Shown: in pieces, positions 48,462 through 61,182 of the stretch
Numbering within the stretch: position 1 is the first letter of the stretch
Layout: each line of letters begins with the position of its first letter
Assembly (NCBI GenBank): GCA_905182995.1
Contig: CAJJDP010000083.1
Coordinates: 5,515 to 69,514, forward strand
Reading direction: 5' to 3'
DNA from: Paramecium octaurelia
Taxonomy: Eukaryota > Ciliophora > Oligohymenophorea > Peniculida > Parameciidae
DNA length: 64,000 nt
Notes under the pieces: generated by a model
Told to the model about the DNA's origin: nothing
Seen by the model: only the letters and a program-made list of their open reading frames with translations
The model's database searches: none
Translations under genes and position numbers: made by a program

Positions 48462-49850
48462 TCAATTTTTATAAATTCTAATAGTCTCTTGAATTTTGAC
48501 TCTGCAGAATGGACACAGAGCCAAACTCTTACTGCATTTCAAACAAGTGGCATTGTGTTTACATGGCAATATCAAGCAATCCCTTTCTCTTTCAACACAG
48601 ATGATGCACAAATTTTCTCCAGAGATTTCATTAACCTTCATTTTATTTTATTGGCAAATGTATTAATTTGTGGTTCCAATTCTTATTACGATCTCTTCAT
48701 TTGGATCCAAGTAAAACAAATTACTCATTTTACCTTCTCCTGATAACCTCATCCAAGATCTAAAATGTAATTGATACTCATTACCCATTTGTTGATCCAT
48801 GATCTTCAATTGTGACTGTTTATTCTACAAGATAAAATTTGGCATGTTGATTGGATAAATGATGGTCTTCAGGAAAGGAGATATCGACAGTTGACTTTCT
48901 GCCAAGTGCTACTGAAGGTTTGTCCTTATTTAATTGGAATATGATGGTGTCCTCTAAATTTGGTCCTTCGATTACGAATAAGGAGATCTAGCAATTTTAT
49001 GGAGTCTTACTTCAATTCCTCCATTTTCCAGTGTTTCCAATTTCTAAACACAAAATTAATTACTTCCCAATTCAATTAACATCCCTTATTTTAATGTCAG
49101 ACTTTTAAGTATTTTAATAAAAGTTCCTGTTGTACTTCCAATATCTTTAAGAGCAAACTAAATTAGATAACAATCTTTAAATACCATGGAGTCTTAGAAT
49201 ATTATCTCGGCATGAAATCTACTGATATTCTCCTCCAAAATTAGAATTTGGTTGCTAGAGTGTCTCCCTATTTTGGCCCCTGCCTCTCGAACACAATAAA
49301 AATTGGACTATTAACCTTCTATTGGTTATAGTATGAGTTGATGTTCAAATTTGTTGAATCCAGGTATTTCTTATTTTATTGCTTATTCCTCTTATCTAGC
49401 AACTGAACTTGTAAATTGTTCGTTGCCATTATTTTCGTGACTCTCCATTAGCATTTATTCGAATTGAACATTCCCAATGTTTTTTTGTATTGTGAAATCC
49501 TCATCTTGTTATTTCTTGATGTTTAGATTCGGCATTTTCATTTACTTTATATATTCATTATATTCTTTCAGTCCGTGATTTACCCCTAAAATAATTAACA
49601 GAGTTACAATTTAACAGCTTTCTCTTAATAATTCTTTATGTGATCCCTAATTCCTCATCCAAATCCTTTTCTGTCAAGTCTTCCAAAACTGCCCCATCAA
49701 TAGAACATTCAACTATTCTCTTTATATTTAAATACCAAATTTTTGCTCCATTTGCCCTAACCCTATAAACTTTAGCCAGTTTATAACATCTTGAGTCAAC
49801 CATTTCTTTGGTTCTTTGGGAATTAATTTATACAAAGACTCATAATCCAT
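48462..49850 (-). CDS. SAM, double FHA and C-terminal RING protein
   Basis: Five introns (23, 22, 27, 23 and 25 nt) leave 423 codons (422 aa). Residues 10-70 form a SAM domain (KKWLTQDVINWLKFIGLGQM, SIDGAVLEDLTEKDLDEEL). A first FHA domain follows a Glu/Gln linker: AKIGRHSSNQILILEENISR, FHAEI, DIGSTTGTFI. A second FHA domain reads PSVALGRKSTVDISF, HLSNQHAKFYLV, DHGSTNG; both keep the GR, S-x2-H and GS-T-G phosphothreonine-binding residues. The C-terminus is a C3HC4 RING: LCIICVERERDCLILPCKH, TCLKC and LCPFCR, of the kind found at the end of MGRN/CGRRF-type E3 ligases. The set suggests a phosphorylation-dependent ubiquitin ligase with an oligomerising SAM head. Substrate unknown. Confidence 0.88.
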
Positions 49851-49998
49851 TTTTATTAATATTTTTTTATAAATAATAACTATTAATTCTTAATTTTTCT
49901 ATTTCAGAATGCTCTCAAATCCACAAAAGAGAATTAATTTAACTAGAATACTCATATTAAACTAAGAGATGATTATTACACTTAAATGTAGATAAATT

Positions 49999-51527
49999 TC
50001 ACTTGAAGAATGCCAGAATGACAGTGATGTCATCTATTACTTCATCTTCCCTCTACCAAGCTTCTTTTGCAGCTTATGTTAATTTATTACAAGCACCGAT
50101 AGCATCTCCTTTTTTATAATACTCATTGACTGTTTCGATTACCCATTCATTCGATAAGAATCTTAATATTTAAGGTATTGATAATACTCCCAAATACCAT
50201 CTGAGGCAACTACTAAGAATTTGTCAGATGGCAATAGTTAATGCTTAATGATTTCAGGTTCACAAATGACTCCCACCTAACTTGCCACGTAATCTCCAAA
50301 GCTCCTTGACATTGCCAATCCTGGTACATCTTCATCCAATTTCCATACTCTTGCTGGCCCTATAGGATTCCCATCCTCATCACTATAGGCTTAAACACGT
50401 CCTCCTCTCTGAATGATCCTGGCCTATTCCAAAAAACAATCGGGCTTGTGATCTTTAGATAGTTCAACTACTTGTAATTTAGTATCATATCTTCCAATAA
50501 TCTAAATATAATTGTCATTTATAGTTACAGCTCGACTATCACCTATGTTTGCGCAGTACAGTATGTTTTCAAATGCTATAACGACAACTGTTGTTGCTCC
50601 TGAATAAGTCACATCTATGCCTGAATTTAAGAGATCCTCATTTGTCTTCAAAAAGGATTGCTTAAAAATGTTGTTGATTGTTCTAATTTTTAGTAATTTT
50701 GTGTTCTTACTTATCTCTATCGTAGTAGTAGGGAGCTTCCATCACCTCCTGTTCTATGTAGGCTGGTAGGATTTCTTAGACAAATTAGGCTACTTGATGT
50801 CCATTGGTTCCATGGCCATCAGAAACCTGAAGATACCAATCGTTTTCTTTTGTCCCGAATTTTTGGATTAACTTATAGGAATCTTGATTGATTTTGGTTT
50901 AGCCTGTGTAGAGCATTCCAGGTATTGATTTTGCGTGTGCTTTAGTGATACAGAGTTAGAGAGTTGAGATATCAGGGTTACTGATTGAGCGAGGTCCTTT
51001 GAATAATTTTTATTTTTGTTGTTATTGCTGTTGTTATTGTTATTGTTATAACTAATTATGTTCTGTTTATTTGGATAAGTCAAGTAATTTTTAATATTAT
51101 TTTTAAATTAATTACTAATGATATTGTAAAATCTCTTTGGACGTTTAAATTTGACCAATTTTATTGTCTGGGCGTTCAGCTTTGATTTTTTATAATAATT
51201 GCAATGCTGATTGAGTTAAATTTTATGAGTTTTCTTTGGTCTCAATGATTTTACTATTTTAACGTGCATGAGTTTTTTTCAATAAGACAGTGCTTATATC
51301 CTTGAGATCCTTTCCACTCGTTGGTCTTGATTTCTTGGCATCAACTTTTAACTATCCTTAATTATTTCTAATTTACAAGCATTGGCATACCTCAAAGAAT
51401 TAATGTACACATTTCCTTGAATGACTGGAGATTTCACTATTTTCTACTGCTAATCTGATTCATTTTTTTTTTTTAAAAGACTCGCATACAATTTATTAGG
51501 AGAAATTTAGGGGGCTTTTTATTTCAT
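49999..51527 (-). CDS. PP2C-type protein phosphatase with Gln-rich N-terminus
   Basis: Three introns (23, 28 and 26 nt) leave 484 codons (483 aa). The N-terminal 190 residues are Lys/Gln-rich with a polyglutamine tract of alternating TAA and CAA codons (about 51010-51050). PP2C motifs: TGQTKINQDSYKLI, LQVSDGHGTNGHQV, SGATTVVVIAFENILYCANI followed by GDSRAV, KDHKPDCFLEQARI, GPARVWKLDEDVPGLAMSRS, FGDYVASQVGVI, VVASDGIWEFLSNEWV and DDITVILAFFK. It is the closest relative of the PP2C at 42162-43937 (same layout, NQDS and WEFLSN), so the pair arose by duplication, with opposite orientation now. Expected to be an active Mg/Mn phosphatase. Confidence 0.9.
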
Positions 51528-51589
51528 TCTAATTGGTAAATTAAATTTATTATTCCTTATTTGATCATACATATTAAATATAAAATAAT

Positions 51590-52446
51590 TCATTTCCTTA
51601 AGTTTTTAAGTTATTCTTTAATTTAATTGGTACTAGTTAAGTATTTTGATCTTGGAATATGATCTTGGGATATCGTCCTCTCAAGCAACGATTGCTGCTA
51701 TTAAGTCAGTATCTTACTTTATTCGGTATTCTGGACCTCAATCTTCACATTACTAAGCTTCTAAATATCTAATAATAGCACAACTGCTTACTCTCGTTTT
51801 GTAACTTGGTTTATAAAGTGAACTGATATTTATCAATCAATTTTTGAGTATCATTTTTAGCTATGCCCTTTGGATTAGGTTTGTTATTCTCCAAATCCTC
51901 AGTTTCATTTTCGAATTTCACCTTCTATTCTTGTCCCTTATCCTTTTCCAGAGTTATCGATCTCATTCTATCACTTTTTTAATAACTATCCATTCTCTGA
52001 TGCAAAAGTGGAGATTGTAATTTTTCTCCCAAAATATTTGATTGTTTCAACTCCTATTTGAATATAACCTCAGATTGTCGTATGTCCTTGGTCTTTATGT
52101 TTTGCATTTCCAAGGATAAATCCTTTGAATTATGAAATCCTTTTTTAACTATATTATATATTTGTTGTAGGTCTTCCTATTTTATTTTATTTATATTGAA
52201 ATTTGCTTTTGCAATTTTGTCATCTTGTAACATTAATTTTGTATCGAAATTTTCCTTGAGTTTATCAAACAAAGAATGTAAATCATTGACTCGTTCACCC
52301 AATTCATCAATTCTTTCAAATTTTTGATTGAAGGACCTAATTCTCTCTTCCAAGTGATTGACCCTCTTCAATAGACTTGTTTCATATTGCTCCATTCTTT
52401 CCTCGATAAACTTTAACTTATATTCTTATTGTTCCTTTAATAACAT
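51590..52446 (-). CDS. Coiled-coil protein
   Basis: One 23-nt intron leaves 278 codons (277 aa). The sequence is heptad-rich (MEQYETSLLKRVNHLEERIR, FERIDELGERVNDLHSLFDK, LKENFDTKLMLQDDKIAKAN) with a more polar, Lys/Gln C-terminal part. No other domain is recognised. The start ATG at 52446 lies upstream of a second in-frame ATG (52395); either may be used. Coiled-coil proteins of this size are frequent in ciliates as basal-body or cytoskeletal components, but there is no direct evidence of location. Confidence 0.82.
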
Positions 52447-52567
52447 TTCGAACTAACGATTTATTAAATTTTATATTGAAACACACTTCTAATATTAATT
52501 AAAATTTCGATCACTCCTGAAACCAATGATATTTGAATGAATCAATGTTATATTTTCATAATAATAC

Positions 52568-53563
52568 TCAATTATTTTCAATATAAATTAATTCATGTTG
52601 ATCATATGCAGCAACAAAGATATCATTTGTAATTCCCACTATTATGGTATCATCCAAATGATGTGACTAAATTAATTAAGGTTATAAGTTTTAATTCAAT
52701 TTCCAAATGTTAATGAACGTATCATCGGAGCCAGACAGAAAATATTCACTAATAATTGATATTTTTAGTACCGTTACTAATTTATTGCTAAAGAAGTGAT
52801 TGGTTTAATGTGAGAATTAATCACACTCAGGATTTCCCAATTCATAAGATCTACAATTGTTAATCTGCCAATAAAATCGCCGACTATTACTAGCACCTTT
52901 GTCTCGGTGTCCTTCTTCTCCAAAACTGAGATGGAAAGAATTGTTGTGTCCTTGGTCTGCAAATTAAGTGATTTGGTCTCTGTAACTTGTTGTATTGCTA
53001 AACATTTATTTTGATGAATATATCCTAAGCGTAATACATTCTTATACCTTTAGAATCTCCATAAATCAAATACTAATAGTAACTTGTCAAGCAAGTGGGT
53101 TGAATGTTTTTGAGGTTAACACCAAAGAATTCTTATTTCGGTGTCTTTTGGTCCACGAAGATTATTTTATTTTCAAATCCAATTGCATAAAAGGGTTTCT
53201 AATTTTCAGGGTTTATCAGCGTAGCACCAATGAAGTATTATGAGATTTCCCCTAATTGATTTTTTAACTTATGATGTTATTGCTGACCATTTTCTGAATA
53301 AATAAAATATCCATTCATTGTAGTAACAATCAAGGTCTGATCGTACATATATTGGATTGATGTAGGAATGGATTGATCATCTATTGATATTATTCGCACT
53401 TCTCTAAATTAATTACTATGTTTTACTTATTTTTCTTATTGACTACATTCAATTTCAGTTTATCCGCGTTATACGATAAAAAAGCCATGTGTTGATCTGT
53501 GCTTGCTAAATTATTCTTTAAATACAAAGGAGGTGTAGTCAAAGGGATTTTTGAGTATTTCAT
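52568..53563 (-). CDS. WD40-repeat protein
   Basis: Three introns of 23 nt each leave 309 codons (308 aa). Blades seen: SIQYMYDQTLIVTTMNGYFI, FYAIGFENKIIFVDQKT, LISYYQYLIYGDSKG-like strand, VLVIVGDFIGRLTIVDLMNW followed by HIKPITSLAIN, and FLSGSDDTFINIWKLN at the C-terminus, the best WD40 match (GH/SD...IW). The propeller is short of seven clear blades. Upstream in-frame ATGs (to 53608) could extend the N-terminus. The interaction partner is unknown. Tail-to-head with the coiled-coil gene on the same strand. Confidence 0.78.
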
Positions 53564-53611
53564 AAAACTAATAATATTTGTTTTAAATAATATTACATAC
53601 ATAATCATAAA

Positions 53612-54337
53612 TCATTTTTTAATTAATCCAGCTTTATAGTTATTTATTTGCTCTCTAATAAATGCCTTAATGTTGTTGATGTTTTTCCTATCCCCAGAAA
53701 TTTAATCTTGTATTTTCAGAGGAGCAGAAGATATAATCCATGCCTATTATTAAATTAGCAGGTCCTCAACTAACTTGCTGTCCTTCGATGCCAAACTTAT
53801 CAAAGTCTTATAAGGAATACTTATATTGCATTTGCACTGAAAAACCTTAAAGTATCCTCGAATCAAAAAATTATTAATCATCTCAGAAAAGCATTCTTAA
53901 TGATAATAATGAAAACAAGGCAGTAATATATTTTGAGATGAAAGCGACCCTAAACAATAGGAACAAGTGAAAATTTAAGTAAGAGCCATAGTTTCAATTA
54001 CATCATCTTTAAAGAGTTAACTAGAGATGATGATCCTTGATTCCATCTCTTATTTATATTAATCTGTAGAATTTTTCTAAAACGAGTCTTATCGTATTAT
54101 TATTTATTATTATGAAGATTATTCAGTGTTATCTTATTGTTATCTTGTTTTAGAATAAGAACTTGTATCATTTAATTCAGTTTCTGAAATGATTTTAATC
54201 TTTTTAGTATTGCTTGCAGTACTTTGATTAAGAGGTTGTTACTTAATATCTTATTATACCTGACCATTTTCTAATAAGTTGTAGTTCCCTTATGAGAAAT
54301 TTTGACGTGATAGAATTTAGGCATGCTGATTTTGCAT
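53612..54337 (-). CDS. RING-like zinc-finger protein with Gln-rich N-terminus
   Basis: A single frame of 241 aa from ATG 54337 to TGA 53612-53614. Residues 1-97 are Gln/Asn/Ser-rich (MQNQHAQILSRQNFSQGNY). From about 120: FTCSYCLGSLSSQNILLPCF, HYYHQECF and FQCKCN, a Cys/His series resembling a RING or RING-variant domain (C-x2-C...C-x-H-x2-H-x2-C...C-x-C), with the last pair shortened. The C-terminal helix (ISGDRKNINNIKAFIREQIN) is charged. Probably a ubiquitin-ligase-type protein, but the atypical last metal ligands make this uncertain. Stop lies 49 bp from the start of the WD40 gene. Confidence 0.7.
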
Positions 54338-55071
54338 TTTAAATTATAATATATAATATTCGCAGATGATAATAGAAAGTGAATTTATTTATTTATTTAT
54401 TCAACATTCATTATAGCATTTACTGAATTCCTTCCTGGTTACGAATCAATTTTCATTTTATCAAAAAGACTCTATCTTATTTTATTAATTATTTCAATCA
54501 TTTTAATAAAATTCATAAATTTAATTCATCTAATATTCAAAATCTGACTTATAACTCTTTAATAGTATCAACTTAAATTTTAATATCATTACAAAAGGCT
54601 TTTGCTTTGAGTTCTTTATTTTATTGATCAAGAAATATTTATCATTTTAATTATTTTCCTTTTATTTGTTGTAGCTTCCTTAATAAATATTCATAATAAT
54701 AAGCTATATGGCCGAATGTTTCATAATTGATAAAGATTGCTTATTTCTAGCTATTATTACTTAAGTTTCCTTTTTTATCCAATTAAGTATTTCTTTATTT
54801 TATTCAAAATCATTAATCTTCCTTGTATTTTTGATTATTAATAAAATTTTAGTGATTTAGTGTTTTTTTATATTTAAAGTTACATGCCTAAGTTTTATCA
54901 ATTTAGTCTAACGAAAATAGCAATTTTTGGCTTTACCCAAGCTTTAATATTCATTCCAATATAATTATTTAGGACAATTATTTTAACCTTAAAAAGTTAT
55001 TTAAAAGGATAATTCCCTATTAATTAATTCTATGACTCATCTATTAAATAACTGATAATAAGCAGACTCCA
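54338..55071 (-). pseudogene. Spacer with decayed minus-strand coding pieces
   Basis: Very A+T-rich. On the minus strand, segments in different frames look like remains of a helical protein (NDFEQNKEILNWIKKET at about 54800, NYETFGHIAYYYEYLLRKLQ at about 54690). They do not connect through short introns. Either a pseudogene or the eroded 3' part of the gene starting near 55640. Confidence 0.3.
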
Positions 55072-55640
55072 TCATGCATTATCGCCCAATAAACTAAATG
55101 TTTACCTAGATTTCTTAAATTTTGTCTCAAGATTAAATATGTTTTCAATGGCGTATGGTTCATATTGAGCCTTATTAAAAGAAAGCGTCTTTGGCTTATT
55201 AGAATTCCAAAAGTATTCCTTTTTTTAGGATGCGATATGCTCATATGTAGAATCTTATCTTCTCTTGGGAAGTCCTAGATTTCCATAAAGTAGCATAGCA
55301 TCACAAAGAACCATATTTCAGGTCAGCATCAGCAAAAATCCAATTGATATTATCAATCTTGAAGAGCTGTTGTGGCACATCCCTTCTGATATCAGCTAAA
55401 AACTTAAAAACAAGAAGCACAAATAATATTTGCTTGAAATGCAATACTTAAATGCCACAATGATGATATGACACTCATGAAATTGATTAATGTAATCCCA
55501 TGCTGATTCAAATTTAATTGTTTGCCTTTTTAAGGTTAGGGTGAACTTTATTTTGTAGTTACAATAAATTATTAAAAATGATGCGATTACGATCAGTTAG
55601 TCATCAAACTAAAAGACTAGATTAGGATGAGCATCGTTTG
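55072..55640 (-). CDS. Hypothetical protein, gene model uncertain
   Basis: Coding-like segments on the minus strand, in order: FESAWDYINQFHECHIIIVA (about 55490), FLADIRRDVPQQLFKIDNIN followed by WIFADADLKYG (about 55330-55410), and LPKRRQDSTYEHIASQKKEY, WNSNKPKTLSFNKAQYEPYA, FNLETKFKKSRQTFSLLGDN to TGA 55072-55074. They can be joined by one 37-nt intron (55259-55295) and one of about 45 nt, both longer than usual, so the gene may be partly decayed. No family is recognised. The 5' end is unclear; the neighbouring plus-strand gene starts at 55720, so the two are probably divergent. Confidence 0.4.
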
Positions 55641-55719
55641 CTTAAACCTTCGCGTTTCTAGAGAAAAATAGTTGTATATGAAGTGTGTTAACTTATAGCC
55701 TTTACATTAAGAAAACAGC

Positions 55720-57801
55720 ATGTTGAAGGATCGCTTGAATTTAATGAAATTTGAGGTGGAAGACAATTTATAATCCATCATAGATGAATTGGATCAAGAC
55801 TTATAATTGAAAGCCAAACTCATTGACTTTTAATAAATATTCAGTTTAATCAAGGAATAAATCAATAAGGACCACGAAAAAATCGATTGTTTGTCTATAT
55901 AAATAGAAAGACTGCAATACAATCTAAATGAAAATATAAAATAGAGAGAACAAGAATCGCACCAGTATCAACAGTAAAATTCAATAATGTCTGAGGAACT
56001 TTAAAAGCAAAAGGCCTATTATAAGAAGGAGAAGGCTGTTTTCGATGATCAGGTTAAACAGTTCAAATATTAGAATACCATTCAAATTTAAGAACTAGAA
56101 GAATTAAGAAGATAAATTAATTAGGAATAAGAAACCAATTATAAATTAAGTTAAAATCTAAGAAAAACTAAAGAATTAGAATAAATGTTAAAAGATTAAT
56201 AGCAACACTATGATACTACAATCTCCAAGTTGCGTGTATAGATAGAAACTGACAATCAAGTGTTTAAAAATGAATTAGAACAACAAGAAATAAGAATAGA
56301 ATCAAAATATCGGCAATTAATTTAAGAACACAAACAATTAACCTAATAAATCTCCGAACTTAAATAGAGTTACAATTAAATGAAATAACAGAAAGAATCA
56401 GTAGAAAAAATCCTTGATTAAAATAATTAAAAAATTAAGGAATTAAAATCTGGGGTTATATAGGATAAGCAAAACATGTCCAAGTCTGAAAAGGCGATGG
56501 AGGAATTACAAAAATAACTTGTATATTTAAAAAACAAAGTTATAATAGAGGAAAAAAGAGAAGGAATATTAAAATAAAAAGCATAATAAGATGAGGATTT
56601 AATTTCAGAATTATTATAAATTAAGGAAGATTATCAGAATTTGAGGCAAACATTGAAACAGGAACATTAAATGGAAATAGATAAAATTATGATGAACAAT
56701 TATAAATAAATACAAGGTTTTGTTGAATAAATACAAATCTAAAGATTAAAATATGAAAAATTATTAGGTAACAAAATTACCCTTTAAGAGGTTTAATAAT
56801 TTTAATAAATTAATTTTTCATAACAATATGAAGATCCTGTTCATATAGAATACGTTTAGAATTTGGAATAATTAAATGAGAATTAAAAATTAGAAATTTG
56901 TAATTTGAAATAATAAATCGTATTTATAAATGAGGAACACTCTTAGGAAGTTGAATAACTCTAAAAGTCTTATGAATAGCGTATTTCGGATTTAATCTGT
57001 TAATAACAACAAGAATTATAGCAATAATCTGCTGAATTTTAAGAATTCAAAGAAAAAGTATAGGCTGACTTCAATTACAAAGCATAAATTATGACCTAAT
57101 AATTTTCATTCTAATTAGATTAATAAAGATAGGAGCAGAAATAACTGCAGTAAATTATCGATTAGTCAAAGTTAAGTGGTGATGAAAAAACGAAATTATT
57201 AGAGATTGCATCTGAAGAGATTTTGACTTAAAAATAAAAATATGATCATGATATTTATGAGGAAAGAAATATTTAGAAATAGCTTAGGTATGAGTTTGAG
57301 AATAATATTTTGTAATTGAAATCTGAAAATTAGAGATAATTAGATTATTTTAAGAGAGATGCAGAAAATTTGTAAAATTAAATCAAGGACTTAATATAGA
57401 GAGACTAACTCTCTAAATAAAGGATTTCTGAATTATTTAATGAGTAGAAGTAAGATAAAAGTCATATCAATATACTAGAAATTCAGCTATCGAAAAAATA
57501 AACAGAATTAAAAAAACAAAACGAAGTGATAAAGAATTTAAACATTCATATTTCAACTTTAATGATGGAAGTAGAAAATGCTAAATAAACATATAACATA
57601 TTTGCTTCACCCTCACTAAAGTCATCTCATCATTATTTAAAAAAAGTTGATTTAGATATTTTATAGGATTCATAGAGGAGTTCTTAAAGAAATCTAAAAG
57701 ATTCTTAAGATTTTTAAACTGTTGATATGAAAGCCAGTCGTAATAAGTCTCAACAAGCCTAAAAATTCCATTAGATAAAATAATAATTACTACCATATTG
57801 A
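55720..57801 (+). CDS. Long coiled-coil protein
   Basis: Single exon, 693 aa (685 if the second ATG at 55744 is used). Nearly the whole chain is a Gln/Glu/Lys/Leu heptad pattern (LVYLKNKVIIEEKREGILKQ, ELEQMLKDQQQHYDTTISKL, LEIQLSKKQTELKKQNEVIK), with a polar tail containing FASPSLKSSHHYLKKV. About one residue in six is Gln, mostly from TAA and TAG. Such a protein would be read as dozens of stops under the standard code. It is likely a cytoskeletal, basal-body or centrin-fibre type component, but no specific family is recognised. Confidence 0.85.
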
Positions 57802-58402
57802 TTTTTTTGATATTTAATAAATATTTTATTTAATAACTGCGAAATTATAACAAATGCTCTTTGTGATAATACAAAAAGAGTAAAACAACTAATTATCCTT
57901 ACGTTTATGATTAAGGTATAAAATTTGATACAATAAAATTAAGTTTATCTGTAAATTAATAGGAAATTAAGAATAATAAAAAATATTCGTAAAGCTTAAC
58001 CCAATTAAATTATTAATGGAAATCTAAAGTTCAATCTGCAAATAGTTTTTTGTTTTTAAAATAAATTACATGATCTTTTTATTTATTATAAAAATAGTCT
58101 ATGATCAGAGAACATATAATTTAATTTAGTTGATAAAAAGATTTTTCAATTAACTTTCTCACCCAGTTCGTTCATTCTTATTTAAAAAGATTTTCTTGGC
58201 AAGAACTTAGTTTAGCCATTCTTATTATATTAATTTTAATGTTGCCTTCGATTTATCCACATTTATTAAGGAAGTTAAATAATTGATTCATACATCTGAA
58301 ATTTTTGGAGATGTTAAAATAATGGCCTATTATATAATATAAGAATACATTTATATTAGTTTCTTTATTTTTTAGTTAGTCAGTTTCCATAAATTAATTA
58401 AA
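57802..58402. other. A+T-rich spacer
   Basis: No gene-like frame; likely 3' region of the coiled-coil gene and promoter region of the small gene at 58403. Confidence 0.6.
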
Positions 58403-58690
58403 ATGCTGTTACACGTTCACACAAGCAGTGGTTATCGAGAATCATTAAATAGAAGTTTAAGTAGAAAAAGAGATCGCACTCTTTCATTTTAATTGATCTC
58501 GAGAACTTAATTGACCGATCTCACCAATTAAGGTACATCAAAGTTTGGGAAGGAAGAAACAAAACTTGAATAAAAGAAACCCAAATCAAAGAATTTGAAA
58601 CCAAATAATTGTAAAAAGAAACTAAATAAGCAACCTTCATACCTTCCAGAGATGACTCATTACTAGAAAATATTGCAAAAATACTTGTGA
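58403..58690 (+). CDS. Small basic hypothetical protein
   Basis: An intact frame of 95 aa from ATG 58403 to TGA 58688-58690: MLLHVHTSSGYRESLNRSLS followed by RKRDRTLSFQL, a Lys-rich middle (KKPKSKNLKPNNCKKKLNKQ) and SYLPEMTHYQKILQKYL. It is strongly basic, with RKR and KKK clusters that could be nuclear-localisation or phosphorylation sites. No family is recognised. Convergent with the CDPK gene (end 58907). Confidence 0.5.
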
Positions 58691-58906
58691 TCTATTATTT
58701 TATATAAACATTTGATATCTTAGCATTCAAATTATCCCTGATCATACTATATTACCACTTCTCTTTAGATCACTTTTTGATAAGTAATTACACATTTTGC
58801 CTAATATTTTGGTTATATAAAATAGAGTAGTTTGAGAATTAAATAAAGTAAATGCAAAATTTTATGCACAAAAAAACAAAGAGATAAATTCGTAAATATA
58901 AAATAT

Positions 58907-60605
<1,699 letters not shown>

Positions 60606-61182
60606 AATGATTTAAACAAGTTAAAAAAATAACAAATTTTCCAAATAATTTGAACTTTTTCCAGAATTTTGAGATTTATGAAACTTGTCTAAAAATATGA
60701 TATTATATATATTTCTAAGAATAAATAATCAATTCATTCTATTTATTAACCTAGATTAATTTCTAATTAATAAAGAATATTTTTATAATTCATCCTTTGT
60801 CTAAAGGCAGAATAAAATGCGATATACAAAATTATATTTAGTCAATAAATTCTTAATTTAATCTTTTATACATATATTCAGAACATTTCCTATATTCTCA
60901 TAATAATAGTTAAAGACATCAATATTATAATTAAGAATTTATTATTAATTCTTTTCTTAGAATTCATTTAATTCAATCTTTAAATACCCTACATGATTTT
61001 TAGCTATTTTAAATATTTCTTTCTTTAATTTATGTTGCAACTTAATGTTCATTATTAAGAATAGCTTAATTAAATTAAATTACTCTACAATCAATATCAT
61101 AATTATTTTCCAAAAACAATTCTAATTAATAGTATAATAATTTATGGTAATATGTAGATTATAATTATGTATTTATAGCAAT
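60606..61182. other. A+T-rich intergenic spacer
   Basis: Among the most A+T-rich sequence in the window; no gene-like frame. It should contain the CDPK promoter on its left and the 3' region of the TPR gene on its right. Confidence 0.65.

Noticed and set aside
52995-53243. Plus-strand 82-aa ORF
   Set aside because: Lies opposite the WD40 gene exons (52568-53563, minus), whose three introns and blades are well supported; it is an antisense shadow.
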